A stretch of DNA of 64,000 nt from Aureimonas endophytica (GCF_014642635.1 NZ_BMIQ01000002.1:62001-126000); one strand, 5' to 3'. Shown: positions 35,119 to 44,306, counted from the first letter of the stretch. Notes: generated from the sequence alone by a model not told the origin. Numbers and translations: made by a program.

Positions 35119-37962
35119 CTATTCGGCGGCGGTGCGCGTCGCGTCGCGCTTGGCCGCCTCGCCTTCCGCCATGTCGCGCTCCGTGGCGGCCTCGGTCGCG
35201 CCCATTCCGGGCGATTCGCTCGCCGCGCGATTGGCCTCCGGATGCGCTTCCGGATGCTCGACCACGTCCGGCAGCGGCCCCGCGCCCGGCGTCTCGTCGG
35301 ACACGAGCCGGCCGTCGCGGAATTCGAGGATGCGGTCGAAGAGCCTCGCATGCTGGGCCGAGGCGACCACCCAGAAGGTGCCGAAGGGCCTCGGGCCCGA
35401 CCGGCCGCGCTCCAGCGCCGCGCCGACGATGCGCCCCTGCGATTCGCCGTCGAGGGCGGAGAGCGCGCGGTTCACCACGAGATAGTCCGGCGCCTTCACC
35501 AGCGCCCGGGCGAGCGCCAGCTTCTGCTGCTGGCCGAGCGACAGGCGCTTGGCGCCCGAGCCGATATCGTAGGTGAGGCCGGCATCCTGGACGATGGCGG
35601 CGAGGCCGAGCTCCTCGAGATCGCGCAGGAGCAGGCCCTCCACCGCGTCGCCGGCATTGGCGAGATCGGTGGCGATGCGGCCGAAGAGCACGTTGTCCTG
35701 GACGCTCGTCGCCGGGTTGAACGCATGGGCGTCGTGGAAGACGAGGACCTCGGCGAGCTCTTCCGGCAGGCGGTCGCGCAGCGCCCGCCGCGTTTCCACG
35801 ACATTGCGCATCACCGCCTCGTCGACGAGACCCAGCCGGTCGCGCGTCTCGACATAGCCGAAGGCGAGGCGGATGAAGGCGACCCGGTCCTCGTCCGCCG
35901 CGCGCTCGAATTCGACGTTCTCGCTGCGGGCGAGGCGCTGGCGATAGTCGCCGAGCTCGTCCGCCGTCATCATGGTCATGCGCTGGAGCAGTGGATTGCC
36001 GGGTTCGAGATCGCCGAAGATGTCGACGATGGTCGTGGCGATGTCGCGGCCGATGCGGAAGAGCGTGCGGGCGAGGCCCGTCTCGCGCAGCACGGCGCGC
36101 GCCTCCTCGTTGCTCCAGAACTGGGCGAGGCCGGCCAGCGGATCGCGCGGCGCGCCGAAGACGATGTTCTCGAGCAGCGTCGCGTTGTGGATGTAGAGAT
36201 CGGGGTCGAAGGGCTCGACATAGCTCTCCATCCCCGCCGCCGCGAGGCGCTCGCGGAAGGCGAGGCGCGCGGCGAGGATGCGCTCCTCGACATCGGCCGC
36301 GTGCTCGTCCGGCACGCGCGAGCGCAGGCCGAAGAGGCGCACGTCCCGTTCCAGCTCGACCAGATGCAGGATGCCGCCGAGATGGGCGCCGAGCTCTTCC
36401 TTGGAGGCGAGGCCGATATCCTCGTAGTCGATCCAGTCATGGGCGATGTCGAGCGCGGTATTGCCGGAAAGGCGGGTTTCCAGCGCCGCGAGTTCGGCCT
36501 TGCGCGAGTTCCCGGCTTCGCGCTCGGTCACCGGATGGTGCATCAGCCCGTAGAGAAGGGCGGTGCGCAGCGAGGTGCGCGGGAAATAGGTGGCGGCGTC
36601 GACATAGGCGAGGCGCCGGCCGGTGACGGATTCGGGATAGGCGGCGAGCGGCTTGCCCGCGAGATCGACCTCGCCGCCCGTCGCCGGGCGCAGGCGCACC
36701 AGCATCTCGGCCAGCTGCTCCGCCCCTTCGCCGATCGGCCCCACCGCCGCGACGCGGCGGTCGAGCGGCAGGTCGAGCGTGACCGGATCGAGGATGCGCC
36801 CGCCATTCTCGTCCTGCAGCGCCGCGCCGGCCAGCGCGAAGCCGCCGGCGAGCGCCGCGACGCGCGTCGCCTCCGGCGCCTGCAACGCCTCGTCGGCGAG
36901 ATTGGGAATGTGGAACTGCTCGATCACCTGCTCGAACTTCACCTGCACGTCGAGGCGCAGCTGGTCCCAGTCGATGAGGTCCTTCAGCGGGGACGGCAGG
37001 TCCTTATAGGCGGCGATGACGGCGACGAGCTGGCCGATGTCGAGATGGCCGGTGATCGCGAAATAGCCGCCGAAGAGATAGAAGATGAAGGGCGTGAGCT
37101 GGGCGAGGAAGTTGTTGAGGAATTTGACCAGGAACTTCCACTGGTAGATGTCGAAGCGGATGAGGAAGATCCGCCCGAGCTCCTCCGAGACGCCCGCCCG
37201 CTCGTAGTTCGAGGTGTCGTTGGTGTGGATCGAGGAAATGCTTTCCACGATCTCGCCCACCCGGCCGGCGAACTGGCGGGCGGTGAGCTGGCGCTGGCGG
37301 CCGAGCACCAGGAGGCGGCGCCGCATGCGCGGGATGATGATCACCTGGATCAGCATCACGCCGAGCGCGACGAGGCCGAGCGAGAAGGACTGGACGAAGA
37401 TGAAGACCACCGCCGTCAGCACCTGGCTGATCAGATAGACGGGGGTGACGACGGAATCGCCGATGAAGCCGCCGATCGGCTCCAGCTCGTCCTTCACCAT
37501 CGAGGAGAGTTCGGAGGCGCGCAGCTGCCGGAAGCGCCCGATCGGGAAGCGCAGGATCAGGTCGACGAACTCGTAGCGCATGCGCCGGAGCATCCGCTCG
37601 CCGAGCCGGCCCTTGTAGGTGTTGATGTAATATTTGAACGCGCCGTTGACGATGACGAGCGTCAGGAACAGGCCCGACAGCACGAAGAGCGCTTCCATCC
37701 GCCCGAAATCGAGGCCCGGAAACAGAACGATCTCGCCGGAGGCATGCAGCCAGTGCGGCACCGGCAGGGTGGTGCGCAGATATTCGCGCGTCGCCTCCGC
37801 CCCCTTCTCGAAGCCCTCGCCCTGGATCGGGCCGTTGACGATGAGCTTCGGCAGGTTCAGGCTCATGAAGAGCGGGACGATCGACACGGCGACCACCACG
37901 AGCATCCAGAGCTGGGCGCGCTTGGTGTGACGCCACGTATAGCCGTAGAGGGTATCAGCCAT
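35119..37962 (-). CDS. ABC exporter-like protein with catalytically degenerate NBD and internal insertion
   Basis: A 947-residue protein. Residues ~1-330 are an exporter-type transmembrane domain with about six helices (LWMLVVVAVSIVPLFMSL first). The nucleotide-binding part spans ~390-890, about twice the usual length. Walker A reads GPIGEGAEQ (no Lys; near 405), the Walker B region reads YLVVNRALSALD (Asp to Asn, Glu to Arg; near 828), and the switch region reads WVVASAQHARLFDR without the usual His. The signature LSLGQQQKLALARAL (near 805) is kept. The extra ~280 residues contain repeated ENIVFG-like segments. The last 50 residues are Ala/Glu-rich. Transport or regulation by ATP hydrolysis looks unlikely. 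Confidence 0.88.
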   Translation of the reverse strand: MADTLYGYTWRHTKRAQLWMLVVVAVSIVPLFMSLNLPKLIVNGPIQGEGFEKGAEATREYLRTTLPVPHWLHASGEIVLFPGLDFGRMEALFVLSGLFLTLVIVNGAFKYYINTYKGRLGERMLRRMRYEFVDLILRFPIGRFRQLRASELSSMVKDELEPIGGFIGDSVVTPVYLISQVLTAVVFIFVQSFSLGLVALGVMLIQVIIIPRMRRRLLVLGRQRQLTARQFAGRVGEIVESISSIHTNDTSNYERAGVSEELGRIFLIRFDIYQWKFLVKFLNNFLAQLTPFIFYLFGGYFAITGHLDIGQLVAVIAAYKDLPSPLKDLIDWDQLRLDVQVKFEQVIEQFHIPNLADEALQAPEATRVAALAGGFALAGAALQDENGGRILDPVTLDLPLDRRVAAVGPIGEGAEQLAEMLVRLRPATGGEVDLAGKPLAAYPESVTGRRLAYVDAATYFPRTSLRTALLYGLMHHPVTEREAGNSRKAELAALETRLSGNTALDIAHDWIDYEDIGLASKEELGAHLGGILHLVELERDVRLFGLRSRVPDEHAADVEERILAARLAFRERLAAAGMESYVEPFDPDLYIHNATLLENIVFGAPRDPLAGLAQFWSNEEARAVLRETGLARTLFRIGRDIATTIVDIFGDLEPGNPLLQRMTMMTADELGDYRQRLARSENVEFERAADEDRVAFIRLAFGYVETRDRLGLVDEAVMRNVVETRRALRDRLPEELAEVLVFHDAHAFNPATSVQDNVLFGRIATDLANAGDAVEGLLLRDLEELGLAAIVQDAGLTYDIGSGAKRLSLGQQQKLALARALVKAPDYLVVNRALSALDGESQGRIVGAALERGRSGPRPFGTFWVVASAQHARLFDRILEFRDGRLVSDETPGAGPLPDVVEHPEAHPEANRAASESPGMGATEAATERDMAEGEAAKRDATRTAAE

Positions 37963-38210
37963 TCGCGCCTTTCGGGAGCGTCGGAGGCCCGGAGCACGGG
38001 GCCATCGGCGATCTTAGCAGGCGCGAGGATGCTGCACTAGCGCAGGACGGAAAGACGGGTGCGACGCTGGGGCGCGCCGGAATCGGCGCTTCACCCGCCA
38101 AGTCCCGCAGCCGTGATTTGCGTGCCGTTCCGCGACGCGCCATGTCTTGCGGCAAAGCGCGACGCGAGCCGGCGGATCGGCGGCGCCGCCGGATCGAAGG
38201 GACCCGCCCC

Positions 38211-38945
38211 ATGCCATCGAGCCACCTGCCTCTTCTCCGCCGTCGGATCGCCCTGCCGCTCGGCCTCGCGCTGGCGCTCGGTCTCGGCGGCCTGGGCCTC
38301 GCGCTCCATCCGCCCGCCGCCGTGGCGGCGGAAGAGGCCTTCGTGCTGCCGAAGCCCGCGCTCGACGCCAAGGCGGGCGGCCCGCAGACGGCGCTCTTCG
38401 CCGGCGGCTGCTTCTGGGGCGTGCAGGGCGTGTTCCAGCATGTGAAGGGCGTCACCCGCGCCGTGTCCGGCTATGCCGGCGGCAAGACGGCCGATCCGAC
38501 CTACGAAGAGGTCTCGACCGGCACGACCGGCCATGCCGAGACGGTGAAGGTCGAGTTCGATCCTTCCGTCGTCAGCTATGGCGAGCTCCTGCGGATCTAT
38601 TTCTCGGTGGCGCACGACCCGACGCAGCTCAACCGCCAGGGGCCGGACCATGGCACGCAATATCGCTCCGCCGTCTTTCCGGTGAACGACGAGCAGAAGC
38701 GCGTCGCGGAGGCCTATATCGCCGAGCTCGACAAGGCCGGCATCTACAAGGCGAAGATCGTCACCACCACGAGCCCGGCTTCGGGTTTCACGCCGGCCGA
38801 GGCCTATCACCAGGATTTCCTCGCCAACAATCCGTCCTATCCGTATATCGTCTACAACGACCTGCCGAAGGTGGAGAACCTGAAGCGGCTCTTCCCGGAG
38901 GATTACCGCGCCGACCCGGTGCTGGTGGCGGCCGCCAGAAGCTGA
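38211..38945 (+). CDS. msrA: Peptide-methionine (S)-S-oxide reductase, exported or anchored
   Basis: A 244-residue MsrA. The catalytic motif GCFWGVQG lies at about residue 67, with the family motifs TGHAETVKVEFDP and QGPDHGTQYRSAVF downstream. The N-terminus (MPSSHLPLLRRRIALPLGLA and on) is a signal or anchor sequence, so it acts in the periplasm or membrane, repairing methionine sulfoxide in envelope proteins. The ATG at 38211 is preferred to 38118 because it begins this hydrophobic leader. The next gene follows 19 bases later. Confidence 0.94.
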   Translation: MPSSHLPLLRRRIALPLGLALALGLGGLGLALHPPAAVAAEEAFVLPKPALDAKAGGPQTALFAGGCFWGVQGVFQHVKGVTRAVSGYAGGKTADPTYEEVSTGTTGHAETVKVEFDPSVVSYGELLRIYFSVAHDPTQLNRQGPDHGTQYRSAVFPVNDEQKRVAEAYIAELDKAGIYKAKIVTTTSPASGFTPAEAYHQDFLANNPSYPYIVYNDLPKVENLKRLFPEDYRADPVLVAAARS

Positions 38946-38964
38946 AGGACCATCGGGACGATCC

Positions 38965-39240
38965 ATGCCGGGCCCGCGCGTTTCGATCACCTATTGCACG
39001 CAGTGCCAGTGGCTGCTGCGCGCCGCCTGGATGGCCCAGGAACTCCTGTCGACCTTCGGGCCGGATCTCGGCGAGGTGGCGCTCGTGCCTGGCACGGGCG
39101 GCATTTTCGAGGTGCGCTGCGCCGAGGAACTCATCTGGGAGCGCAAGCGCGACGGCGGCTTCCCGGAGGCCAAGGTGCTGAAGCAGCGCGTGCGGGACGT
39201 GATCGATCCGGCCCGCGACCTCGGCCATAGCGACCGTTAG
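38965..39240 (+). CDS. SelT/SelW/SelH (Rdx) family redox protein
   Basis: A 91-residue thioredoxin-like protein. The CxxC redox motif is ITYCTQCQWLLRAAW (Cys11 and Cys14), the Cys form of the selenoprotein W site, and GTGGIFEVRCAEELIWERK follows. It probably forms an operon with msrA, which fits a role in thiol-based redox repair. Its stop codon overlaps the end of the convergent NmrA-like gene by four bases. Confidence 0.92.
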   Translation: MPGPRVSITYCTQCQWLLRAAWMAQELLSTFGPDLGEVALVPGTGGIFEVRCAEELIWERKRDGGFPEAKVLKQRVRDVIDPARDLGHSDR

Positions 39241-40142
39241 GCGATCGCCTCCTCCGGCATGAAATCCGCCCGATGGGCGAAGGTCCAGTCCGCGATGGCG
39301 GTCGGCCGGAAATCCTCGAGGCCCGGCTGCGGCGCGAAGGGCGCCGCCAGGATCGCCTCCGCTTCCTCCGGCAAGGCCGCGAAGAAACGGAATTTCGACG
39401 CGACGGCCGCCGCCAGGGCCGGACCCATCGCCGCCGCCACCTCGCGCTCGAAATCCTCGACCGGCTGCGCCCGATAGTGGACCCTTCGCCCGAGACCGAC
39501 CGACAGCCGCGCGGCGAGTTCGGGACCCGTGACGCCGGCCGGCCCGGCGATCCGATGGTCGCCGCCGAAGGCGCCGCGTTCGAGCAGCACCAGCGCCGCC
39601 TCGGCGCAGTCCTCGGCCGAGGTCCAGGCGATGCGCTGGTCCGCCGCGATCGGCGGCGCGAAGAGGCCGTTCTCCACGATGTCGCGGCGCGCCGAATCCT
39701 TCAGGAGATTGTCGAGATAAAGCGTCGGGCGCACCGTCGCGGCGGGCAGGCCGGCCGCGCGGACCATCGCCTCGACCATCGCATTGGCGACGAGGCTCGG
39801 CTCGGCGCAGGGCGCTGTCCGGCTGGCGCTGGCGAGCTTCAGGACGAGGCCGGCGACGCCGGCCGCCGCGAAGGCGTCGAGCGCGTTCGCCGCCATCGCC
39901 CGCATCGCCTCGACCGGCCCGGTCAGCACCTGGAGGACGACATGGCGGATGCCGAGGCTCGCCGCCCGAAGCGAGGCCGGATCGAGGAGATCGCCGCGGG
40001 CGAGTTCCGCGCCGAGCGCCGCGAGCGGGGCGGCCCGCGCCGGATCGCGCACGAGGGCGCGCACCTTCCGGCCTCGGCGCAGGGCCGCGCGAACGACCGC
40101 GCCGCCTTGGACGCCGGCGGCGGGAATGACGAGAAGGGACAT
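39237..40142 (-). CDS. NmrA-like NAD(P)-binding protein
   Basis: A 301-residue atypical short-chain dehydrogenase. The N-terminal Rossmann motif is VIPAAGVQGGAVVRAAL, followed by VRALVRDPARAAPLAALG, where the Arg pair suggests NADP(H), and ELARGDLLDPASLRAA. Members are NmrA-type redox sensors or isoflavone-reductase-like enzymes. No partner gene points to a substrate. Confidence 0.88.
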   Translation of the reverse strand: MSLLVIPAAGVQGGAVVRAALRRGRKVRALVRDPARAAPLAALGAELARGDLLDPASLRAASLGIRHVVLQVLTGPVEAMRAMAANALDAFAAAGVAGLVLKLASASRTAPCAEPSLVANAMVEAMVRAAGLPAATVRPTLYLDNLLKDSARRDIVENGLFAPPIAADQRIAWTSAEDCAEAALVLLERGAFGGDHRIAGPAGVTGPELAARLSVGLGRRVHYRAQPVEDFEREVAAAMGPALAAAVASKFRFFAALPEEAEAILAAPFAPQPGLEDFRPTAIADWTFAHRADFMPEEAIA

Positions 40143-40367
40143 GGCTTGCTCCGTCGAAACGGGGTCGTCGGAGCCTTTGAGTCATGGCACCCGGACAGAC
40201 CCGCAAGACGCCATCGGCACCGGGACTGTCGGGGGATTCGCTGAAGACCGCGAACCAGAGCTTCGCCCGGAAGACGAAGGGCTTGGGCCTACCCAGACCA
40301 AGCCAGCCATTTTCGACGGTTGGACTCTAGCGGGCCGCGCCCCCTGGTGCAAGCGCGCCTCGCTTAA

Positions 40368-40401
40368 GCAAAAGGCCATCCCGGCGGACCGGAATGGCCT
40401 T
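40368..40401 (-). terminator. Rho-independent terminator of the DUF1236 gene
   Basis: Read on the minus strand, ATGGCCTT (40401-40394, with inner CCGG pairing and one mismatch) pairs with AAGGCCAT (40379-40372), and the hairpin runs into a TTTT tract (40373-40370). It begins 24 bases after the stop codon of the DUF1236 gene. Confidence 0.8.
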
Positions 40402-40424
40402 CGCGTCTCGCTTGGAGCCCGCGA

Positions 40425-40751
40425 TCAGCGGACGATGCGGATCACGCGGCGCTGCGAATCGACGATCACCGGCGCGCCGTCGCTGTAGAAATAGGAATAG
40501 CCGTCATGGCCGCGTACCGGCGCGAGATTGACGTCCGGCGGCACGATCGTGCCGTTCACCAGGCGGCCTTCGAGCACGGGCGCGGCGTCCAGCGGATTTT
40601 CGCGAACATAGGTCGTCACCTCGTCCGGCACCTGGTCGACGACGACCGAGCCGGTCGTATCGGGCGAATCCTGCTGGATGATCACCGTTTCGGCGAAGGC
40701 GGGGGCGGAAAGAAGCGCGGCGGAGGCCGCGACGATCAGGAAGCTGCGCAT
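40425..40751 (-). CDS. Small secreted DUF1236-type protein
   Basis: A 108-residue protein with a clear Sec signal peptide (RSFLIVAASAALLSAPAFAE, cleavage near 20). The mature part contains PDEVTTYVRENPLDAAPVLEG and ends YFYSDGAPVIVDSQRRVIRIV, like DUF1236 proteins of rhizobia, often found as periplasmic proteins of unknown role. GAGGA lies before the ATG at 40751, and a terminator follows. Function unknown. Confidence 0.85.
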   Translation of the reverse strand: MRSFLIVAASAALLSAPAFAETVIIQQDSPDTTGSVVVDQVPDEVTTYVRENPLDAAPVLEGRLVNGTIVPPDVNLAPVRGHDGYSYFYSDGAPVIVDSQRRVIRIVR

Positions 40752-40827
40752 GCGATTGTCCTCCTCCATGGGACGGAACCCTTCGGCGCGGGTAACAGAA
40801 TCGCGAGGTGAAGGGTTCCCTCCGCCC

Positions 40828-41184
40828 TCAGCCGACCTCGATGCGCAGCCGGTCGGGATAGAAGGCGAGATGGCCGGCGATGGCCGAGACCTCCGCATGT
40901 GGGTTGTCATAGGCCCAGGCGCCGTTCTCCACCGCCCGGCCCTGGCCGGTGATCGTCCAGTAGCGCGCCTCGCCCTTCCAGGGGCAGGTCGTGTGGTGGT
41001 CGGTCGGGATCAGGAACTCCATCGCCACATGCTCGCGCGGGATATAGTAGACCGGCGGATGGTCGCCTTCCGTCAGGATCAGCGCCTCCTTGGTGCTGGC
41101 GATGATGTTGTCGTTCATGAGGACGATCACCGGCCGGGCTTCCGGCTCGATGGTGATCCTCGGTCTTGTCCCTGCCGCGCTCAT
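40828..41184 (-). CDS. DUF427 family protein
   Basis: A 118-residue protein of DUF427. Landmarks: [34 protein letters not shown] and [21 protein letters not shown], which are family hallmarks. Family proteins are small beta-rich folds of unknown biochemical role. The ATG at 41184 begins just before the conserved region; the longer frame to 41337 crosses the divergent betB promoter region and is not supported. It is divergent from betB. Confidence 0.92.
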   Translation of the reverse strand: MSAAGTRPRITIEPEARPVIVLMNDNIIASTKEALILTEGDHPPVYYIPREHVAMEFLIPTDHHTTCPWKGEARYWTITGQGRAVENGAWAYDNPHAEVSAIAGHLAFYPDRLRIEVG

Positions 41185-41305
41185 CGCCCTGTCTCCGTCT
41201 CGGGTCCCGCACGGAAAACCGGCCGGCCGGCCGGTCGGTTCCGGGTGGCTCGACAGGAGGGCCCGACCGCCCGATAACGCTTCTCGAAATTTCAGGAGTT
41301 TCGCG

Positions 41306-42769
41306 ATGCCCGCCCAGCCGCCTGCTTCCCATTTCATCGACGGCGTCTTCCACGAGGATGTGGAGGGCGCGACCTTCGAGAGCCTCTATCCGGCGACCGG
41401 CCAGGTGATCGCGCGTCTTCACGCGGCGACACCGGCGGTGATCGAGATGGCGGTGGCGGCGGCAACGCGCGGCCAGGCCGAATGGACGGCGCTGCCCGGG
41501 GCCGAGCGCGGCAAGGTGCTGCGCCGCGCCGCCGCGATCATGCGCGAGCGCAACCGCGAGCTTTCCGAGCTGGAGACGCTCGACACCGGCAAGCCGATCG
41601 CCGAGACGCTGGTGGCGGATGCCGCCTCCGGTGCCGACTGCCTCGACTATTTCGCCGCGCTCGCCGCCGATCTGCGCGGCGACCATATCGATCTCGGCGG
41701 CTCCTTCGCCTATACGCGGCGCGAGCCGCTCGGCGTCTGCGTCGGCATCGGCGCCTGGAACTATCCGATCCAGATCGCCTCCTGGAAGGCGGCGCCGGCC
41801 CTGGCCTGCGGCAATGCCATGATCTTCAAGCCCTCCGAGACGACGCCGCTCTCCGCGCTGCGCCTCGCCGAGATCCTGATGGAGGCCGGGCTGCCGAAGG
41901 GCGTCTTCAACGTCGTCCAGGGCGCGGGCGCGGTCGGGGCGGCGCTCGTTTCCCATCCCGGCATCGCCAAGGTCTCCGTCACCGGCTCTGTCGCCACGGG
42001 CGCGCGGGTGATGCAGGCGGCCAGCGCCGGCATCACGCCGGTGACGCTGGAGCTCGGCGGCAAGTCGCCGCTGATCGTCTTCGCCGATGCCGATCTCGAT
42101 GCGGCGGTGTCGGGCGCGATCCTCGGCAATTTCTATTCGGCCGGCCAGATCTGCTCCAATGGCACGCGCGTCTTCGTCGAGCGTTCAGTGCGCGGCGCCT
42201 TCGTCGATAAGCTTCGCGCCCGCGTCGCGAGGATCCGGCTCGGCGACCCGATGGCGGAGACGACCGACATGGGGCCGCTCGTCTCGCGCGCCCAGATGGA
42301 GCGCGTCCTCGCCTATCTGCGGCTCGGCCGGGAGGAGGGGGCGGTGCTCGAATGCGGCGGCGCGGCGGCGGAGGTGCCGGGCTTCCCGAACGGCTGCTTC
42401 GTGCAGCCGACCGTCTTCACCGGCGTCGCCGACGAGATGCGCATCGCGCGCGAGGAGATCTTCGGGCCGGTGATGAGCGTCTTCGACTTCGATACGGAGG
42501 AGGAGGTGATCGCCCGCGCCAACGCGACGGAATTCGGCCTCGCTGCCGGCGTCTTCACCCGCGACATCCAGCGCGGCCACCGCGTCGTGGCGAAGCTCAA
42601 GGCCGGCACCTGCTGGATCAACGCCTACAACCTCACCCCCGTGGAAATGCCCTTCGGCGGCGCCAAGCGCTCCGGCATCGGCCGCGAGAACGGCCGCGCC
42701 GCGATCGAGCACTACAGCCAGGTGAAGTCCGTCTATGTCGAGATGGGCAAGGCGGAGGCGCCGTATTGA
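41306..42769 (+). CDS. betB: Betaine aldehyde dehydrogenase
   Basis: A 487-residue aldehyde dehydrogenase, the normal BetB length. Catalytic Glu in [13 protein letters not shown] (about residue 252) and catalytic Cys in [15 protein letters not shown] (about 285); the cofactor region shows [15 protein letters not shown]. It oxidises betaine aldehyde to glycine betaine, an osmoprotectant and methyl donor. CAGGAG precedes the ATG at 41306. Here it stands alone: betA, betI and betC are not adjacent, unlike the bet operons of many rhizobia. Confidence 0.9.
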   Translation: MPAQPPASHFIDGVFHEDVEGATFESLYPATGQVIARLHAATPAVIEMAVAAATRGQAEWTALPGAERGKVLRRAAAIMRERNRELSELETLDTGKPIAETLVADAASGADCLDYFAALAADLRGDHIDLGGSFAYTRREPLGVCVGIGAWNYPIQIASWKAAPALACGNAMIFKPSETTPLSALRLAEILMEAGLPKGVFNVVQGAGAVGAALVSHPGIAKVSVTGSVATGARVMQAASAGITPVTLELGGKSPLIVFADADLDAAVSGAILGNFYSAGQICSNGTRVFVERSVRGAFVDKLRARVARIRLGDPMAETTDMGPLVSRAQMERVLAYLRLGREEGAVLECGGAAAEVPGFPNGCFVQPTVFTGVADEMRIAREEIFGPVMSVFDFDTEEEVIARANATEFGLAAGVFTRDIQRGHRVVAKLKAGTCWINAYNLTPVEMPFGGAKRSGIGRENGRAAIEHYSQVKSVYVEMGKAEAPY

Positions 42770-42808
42770 GGCGGGGGCGTTGATCCACACGACAATCGAA
42801 AGAGAAGC

Positions 42809-43426
42809 CTAGTTGCCCGGTCGCTTCACGTCGGCCAAGGAGGTGGAGGATTTCTGCCTCCATTCGGCTTTCAGCATGGCGCAAACATATTCATCGCCCC
42901 ATCGCCCATCGAAGCGATCATTCTGGATCAGATGCGCTTCTCGCCGAAAGCCCAAGCGTTCTACCACTCCGAGCGAGCCGCTGTTCAATGCGTCGAGGCG
43001 CGCATAGATGCGATGGAACCCGATCTCTTCGAATCCAATACGAAGCATGGCGGTGGCGGCTTCGGTCGCGTAACCATTGCCTGCGAATGCAGGATTGAAA
43101 ATATAGCCGATCTCGCCCTGCAAAGCCTTGCGGCTCGCCATCTTCAGAAGGGTCTCCCCTACAACCCTGCGATCCTGCTGCCGGACAACGGCAAGCCGGA
43201 AAACATCGCCGTCATTTTCGAATTTAGCAGCCAGAATGGCACGAAACTGCTCATCCAAGGCACTTCCCGTTGGTGCCACTGCGTAGAGATATCTGTAGAC
43301 ATCTGAACAGGAATGATATGCGGCATAGTGGTCCCAATCACTAATGGTGAAGGGGCGGAGCATCAGACGTTCGGTCTTGTAGTGCGGTGACAGATTATTT
43401 AGCTTCGTCAAACCTTCATGGGTCAA
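42809..43426 (-). CDS. GNAT-family acetyltransferase (RimJ/RimL type), AT-richer gene
   Basis: A 205-residue N-acetyltransferase. TERLMLRPFTISDWDHYAAY is the N-terminal strand of the RimJ-like group; the acetyl-CoA loop is GNGYATEAATAMLRIGFEE (about residue 122), followed by RIYARLDALNSGSLGVVERL. The coding sequence is clearly less GC-rich than its neighbours and uses codons such as AAA, ATA and TTT that they avoid, suggesting recent acquisition. Substrate unknown (protein N-terminus, antibiotic or metabolite). An internal Met (MLRPF) is an alternative start. Confidence 0.85.
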   Translation of the reverse strand: MTHEGLTKLNNLSPHYKTERLMLRPFTISDWDHYAAYHSCSDVYRYLYAVAPTGSALDEQFRAILAAKFENDGDVFRLAVVRQQDRRVVGETLLKMASRKALQGEIGYIFNPAFAGNGYATEAATAMLRIGFEEIGFHRIYARLDALNSGSLGVVERLGFRREAHLIQNDRFDGRWGDEYVCAMLKAEWRQKSSTSLADVKRPGN

Positions 43427-43745
43427 TTCTTAAGACCTTCACTGCGGTGATGATGCGACGCTCGGCTGTAATCGTCACCGTTAGCAGGCCGTATCCACGC
43501 CGCAGTCATTGGATTCGACGCCATCCAGTTCGTAAACGAGCCTTCTGTAGAATGCTCCGATTCGCCCATGGGCGTCGAGGTCGAAGGGCCAATTCCAACC
43601 CAAGACTAAAGGCGATTCTTTCCGCTTCTCCCGCTCCGCTTCTCTCCCCACCACATCGACACCCGCGCCCGCGATGCCGCATTGACATTCGGGCGCGGGC
43701 GCTGTTCGGCTGCGGGGCAGGGGATGGGGAGCCGCGCGCGGGATC
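43427..43745. other. Gene-free spacer between acetyltransferase and ECF sigma genes
   Basis: A 319-base spacer, lower in GC in its first half, continuous with the atypical acetyltransferase gene, and rising to normal GC near the sigma-factor gene. A divergent promoter region is expected here. I see no reliable ORF, RNA or terminator. Confidence 0.45.
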
Positions 43746-44306
43746 GTGACGCCTGACGAGGGACGGACAATCTTGGCGGGGCGCCTCCGGGCGGTCGCGC
43801 GGGGCGATCGCGCCGCGCTCGGCGATGTTTATCGCCTCACCTCCGCGAAGCTTTTCGGCGTGATCCTGCGTATCTTGTCCGACAGGGACGAGGCCGAGGA
43901 CGTGCTGCAGGAAGTCTATCTCACCGTCTGGAACAAGGCGGACCGCTTCGACGAGGGCCGCGCCAGTCCCATCACCTGGCTCGTCGCCATCGCCCGCAAC
44001 CGCGCCATCGACCGGCTGCGCAGCCTCGGGCCGCGCCGGGCCGGCGAGCGGCCGGCGGAGGAGGCGGAAGCCGTCGCGGATGGCGGCCCCGGTCCGCTCA
44101 TCGCGCTGGAGGAGAGCGACGAGGCGCGACGGCTGCTCGCCTGTCTCGAAACCGTCGAGGCGCGGGCGCGGGGCGCCATCGTCGCCGCCTTCTACGAGGG
44201 GCGCACCTACGAGGATCTGGCGCGGGCCGGCGGCCTGCCGCTCGGCACGATGAAGAGCCTCATCCGCCGCGCCCTCCTGCGCCTCCGGGGATGCCTCGAG
44301 GCATGA
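43746..44306 (+). CDS. ECF RNA polymerase sigma factor (SigK-like)
   Basis: A 186-residue group IV sigma factor. Region 2 is EDVLQEVYLTVWNKADRFDE with ITWLVAIARNRAIDRLR (about residues 57-98); region 4 has AIVAAFYEGRTYEDLARAGG and GTMKSLIRRALLRLR (about 140-182). It starts with GTG at 43746. The stop overlaps the ATG of the anti-sigma gene (ATGA), the usual coupling of such pairs. Likely regulated by that membrane anti-sigma factor, possibly in response to envelope or oxidative stress. Confidence 0.93.
   Translation: MTPDEGRTILAGRLRAVARGDRAALGDVYRLTSAKLFGVILRILSDRDEAEDVLQEVYLTVWNKADRFDEGRASPITWLVAIARNRAIDRLRSLGPRRAGERPAEEAEAVADGGPGPLIALEESDEARRLLACLETVEARARGAIVAAFYEGRTYEDLARAGGLPLGTMKSLIRRALLRLRGCLEA

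Noticed and set aside
34840-38040. 1066-codon plus-strand frame opposite the ABC exporter-like gene
   Set aside because: Shadow frame; the minus-strand product has membrane helices and an ABC signature, the plus-strand one has no motif.
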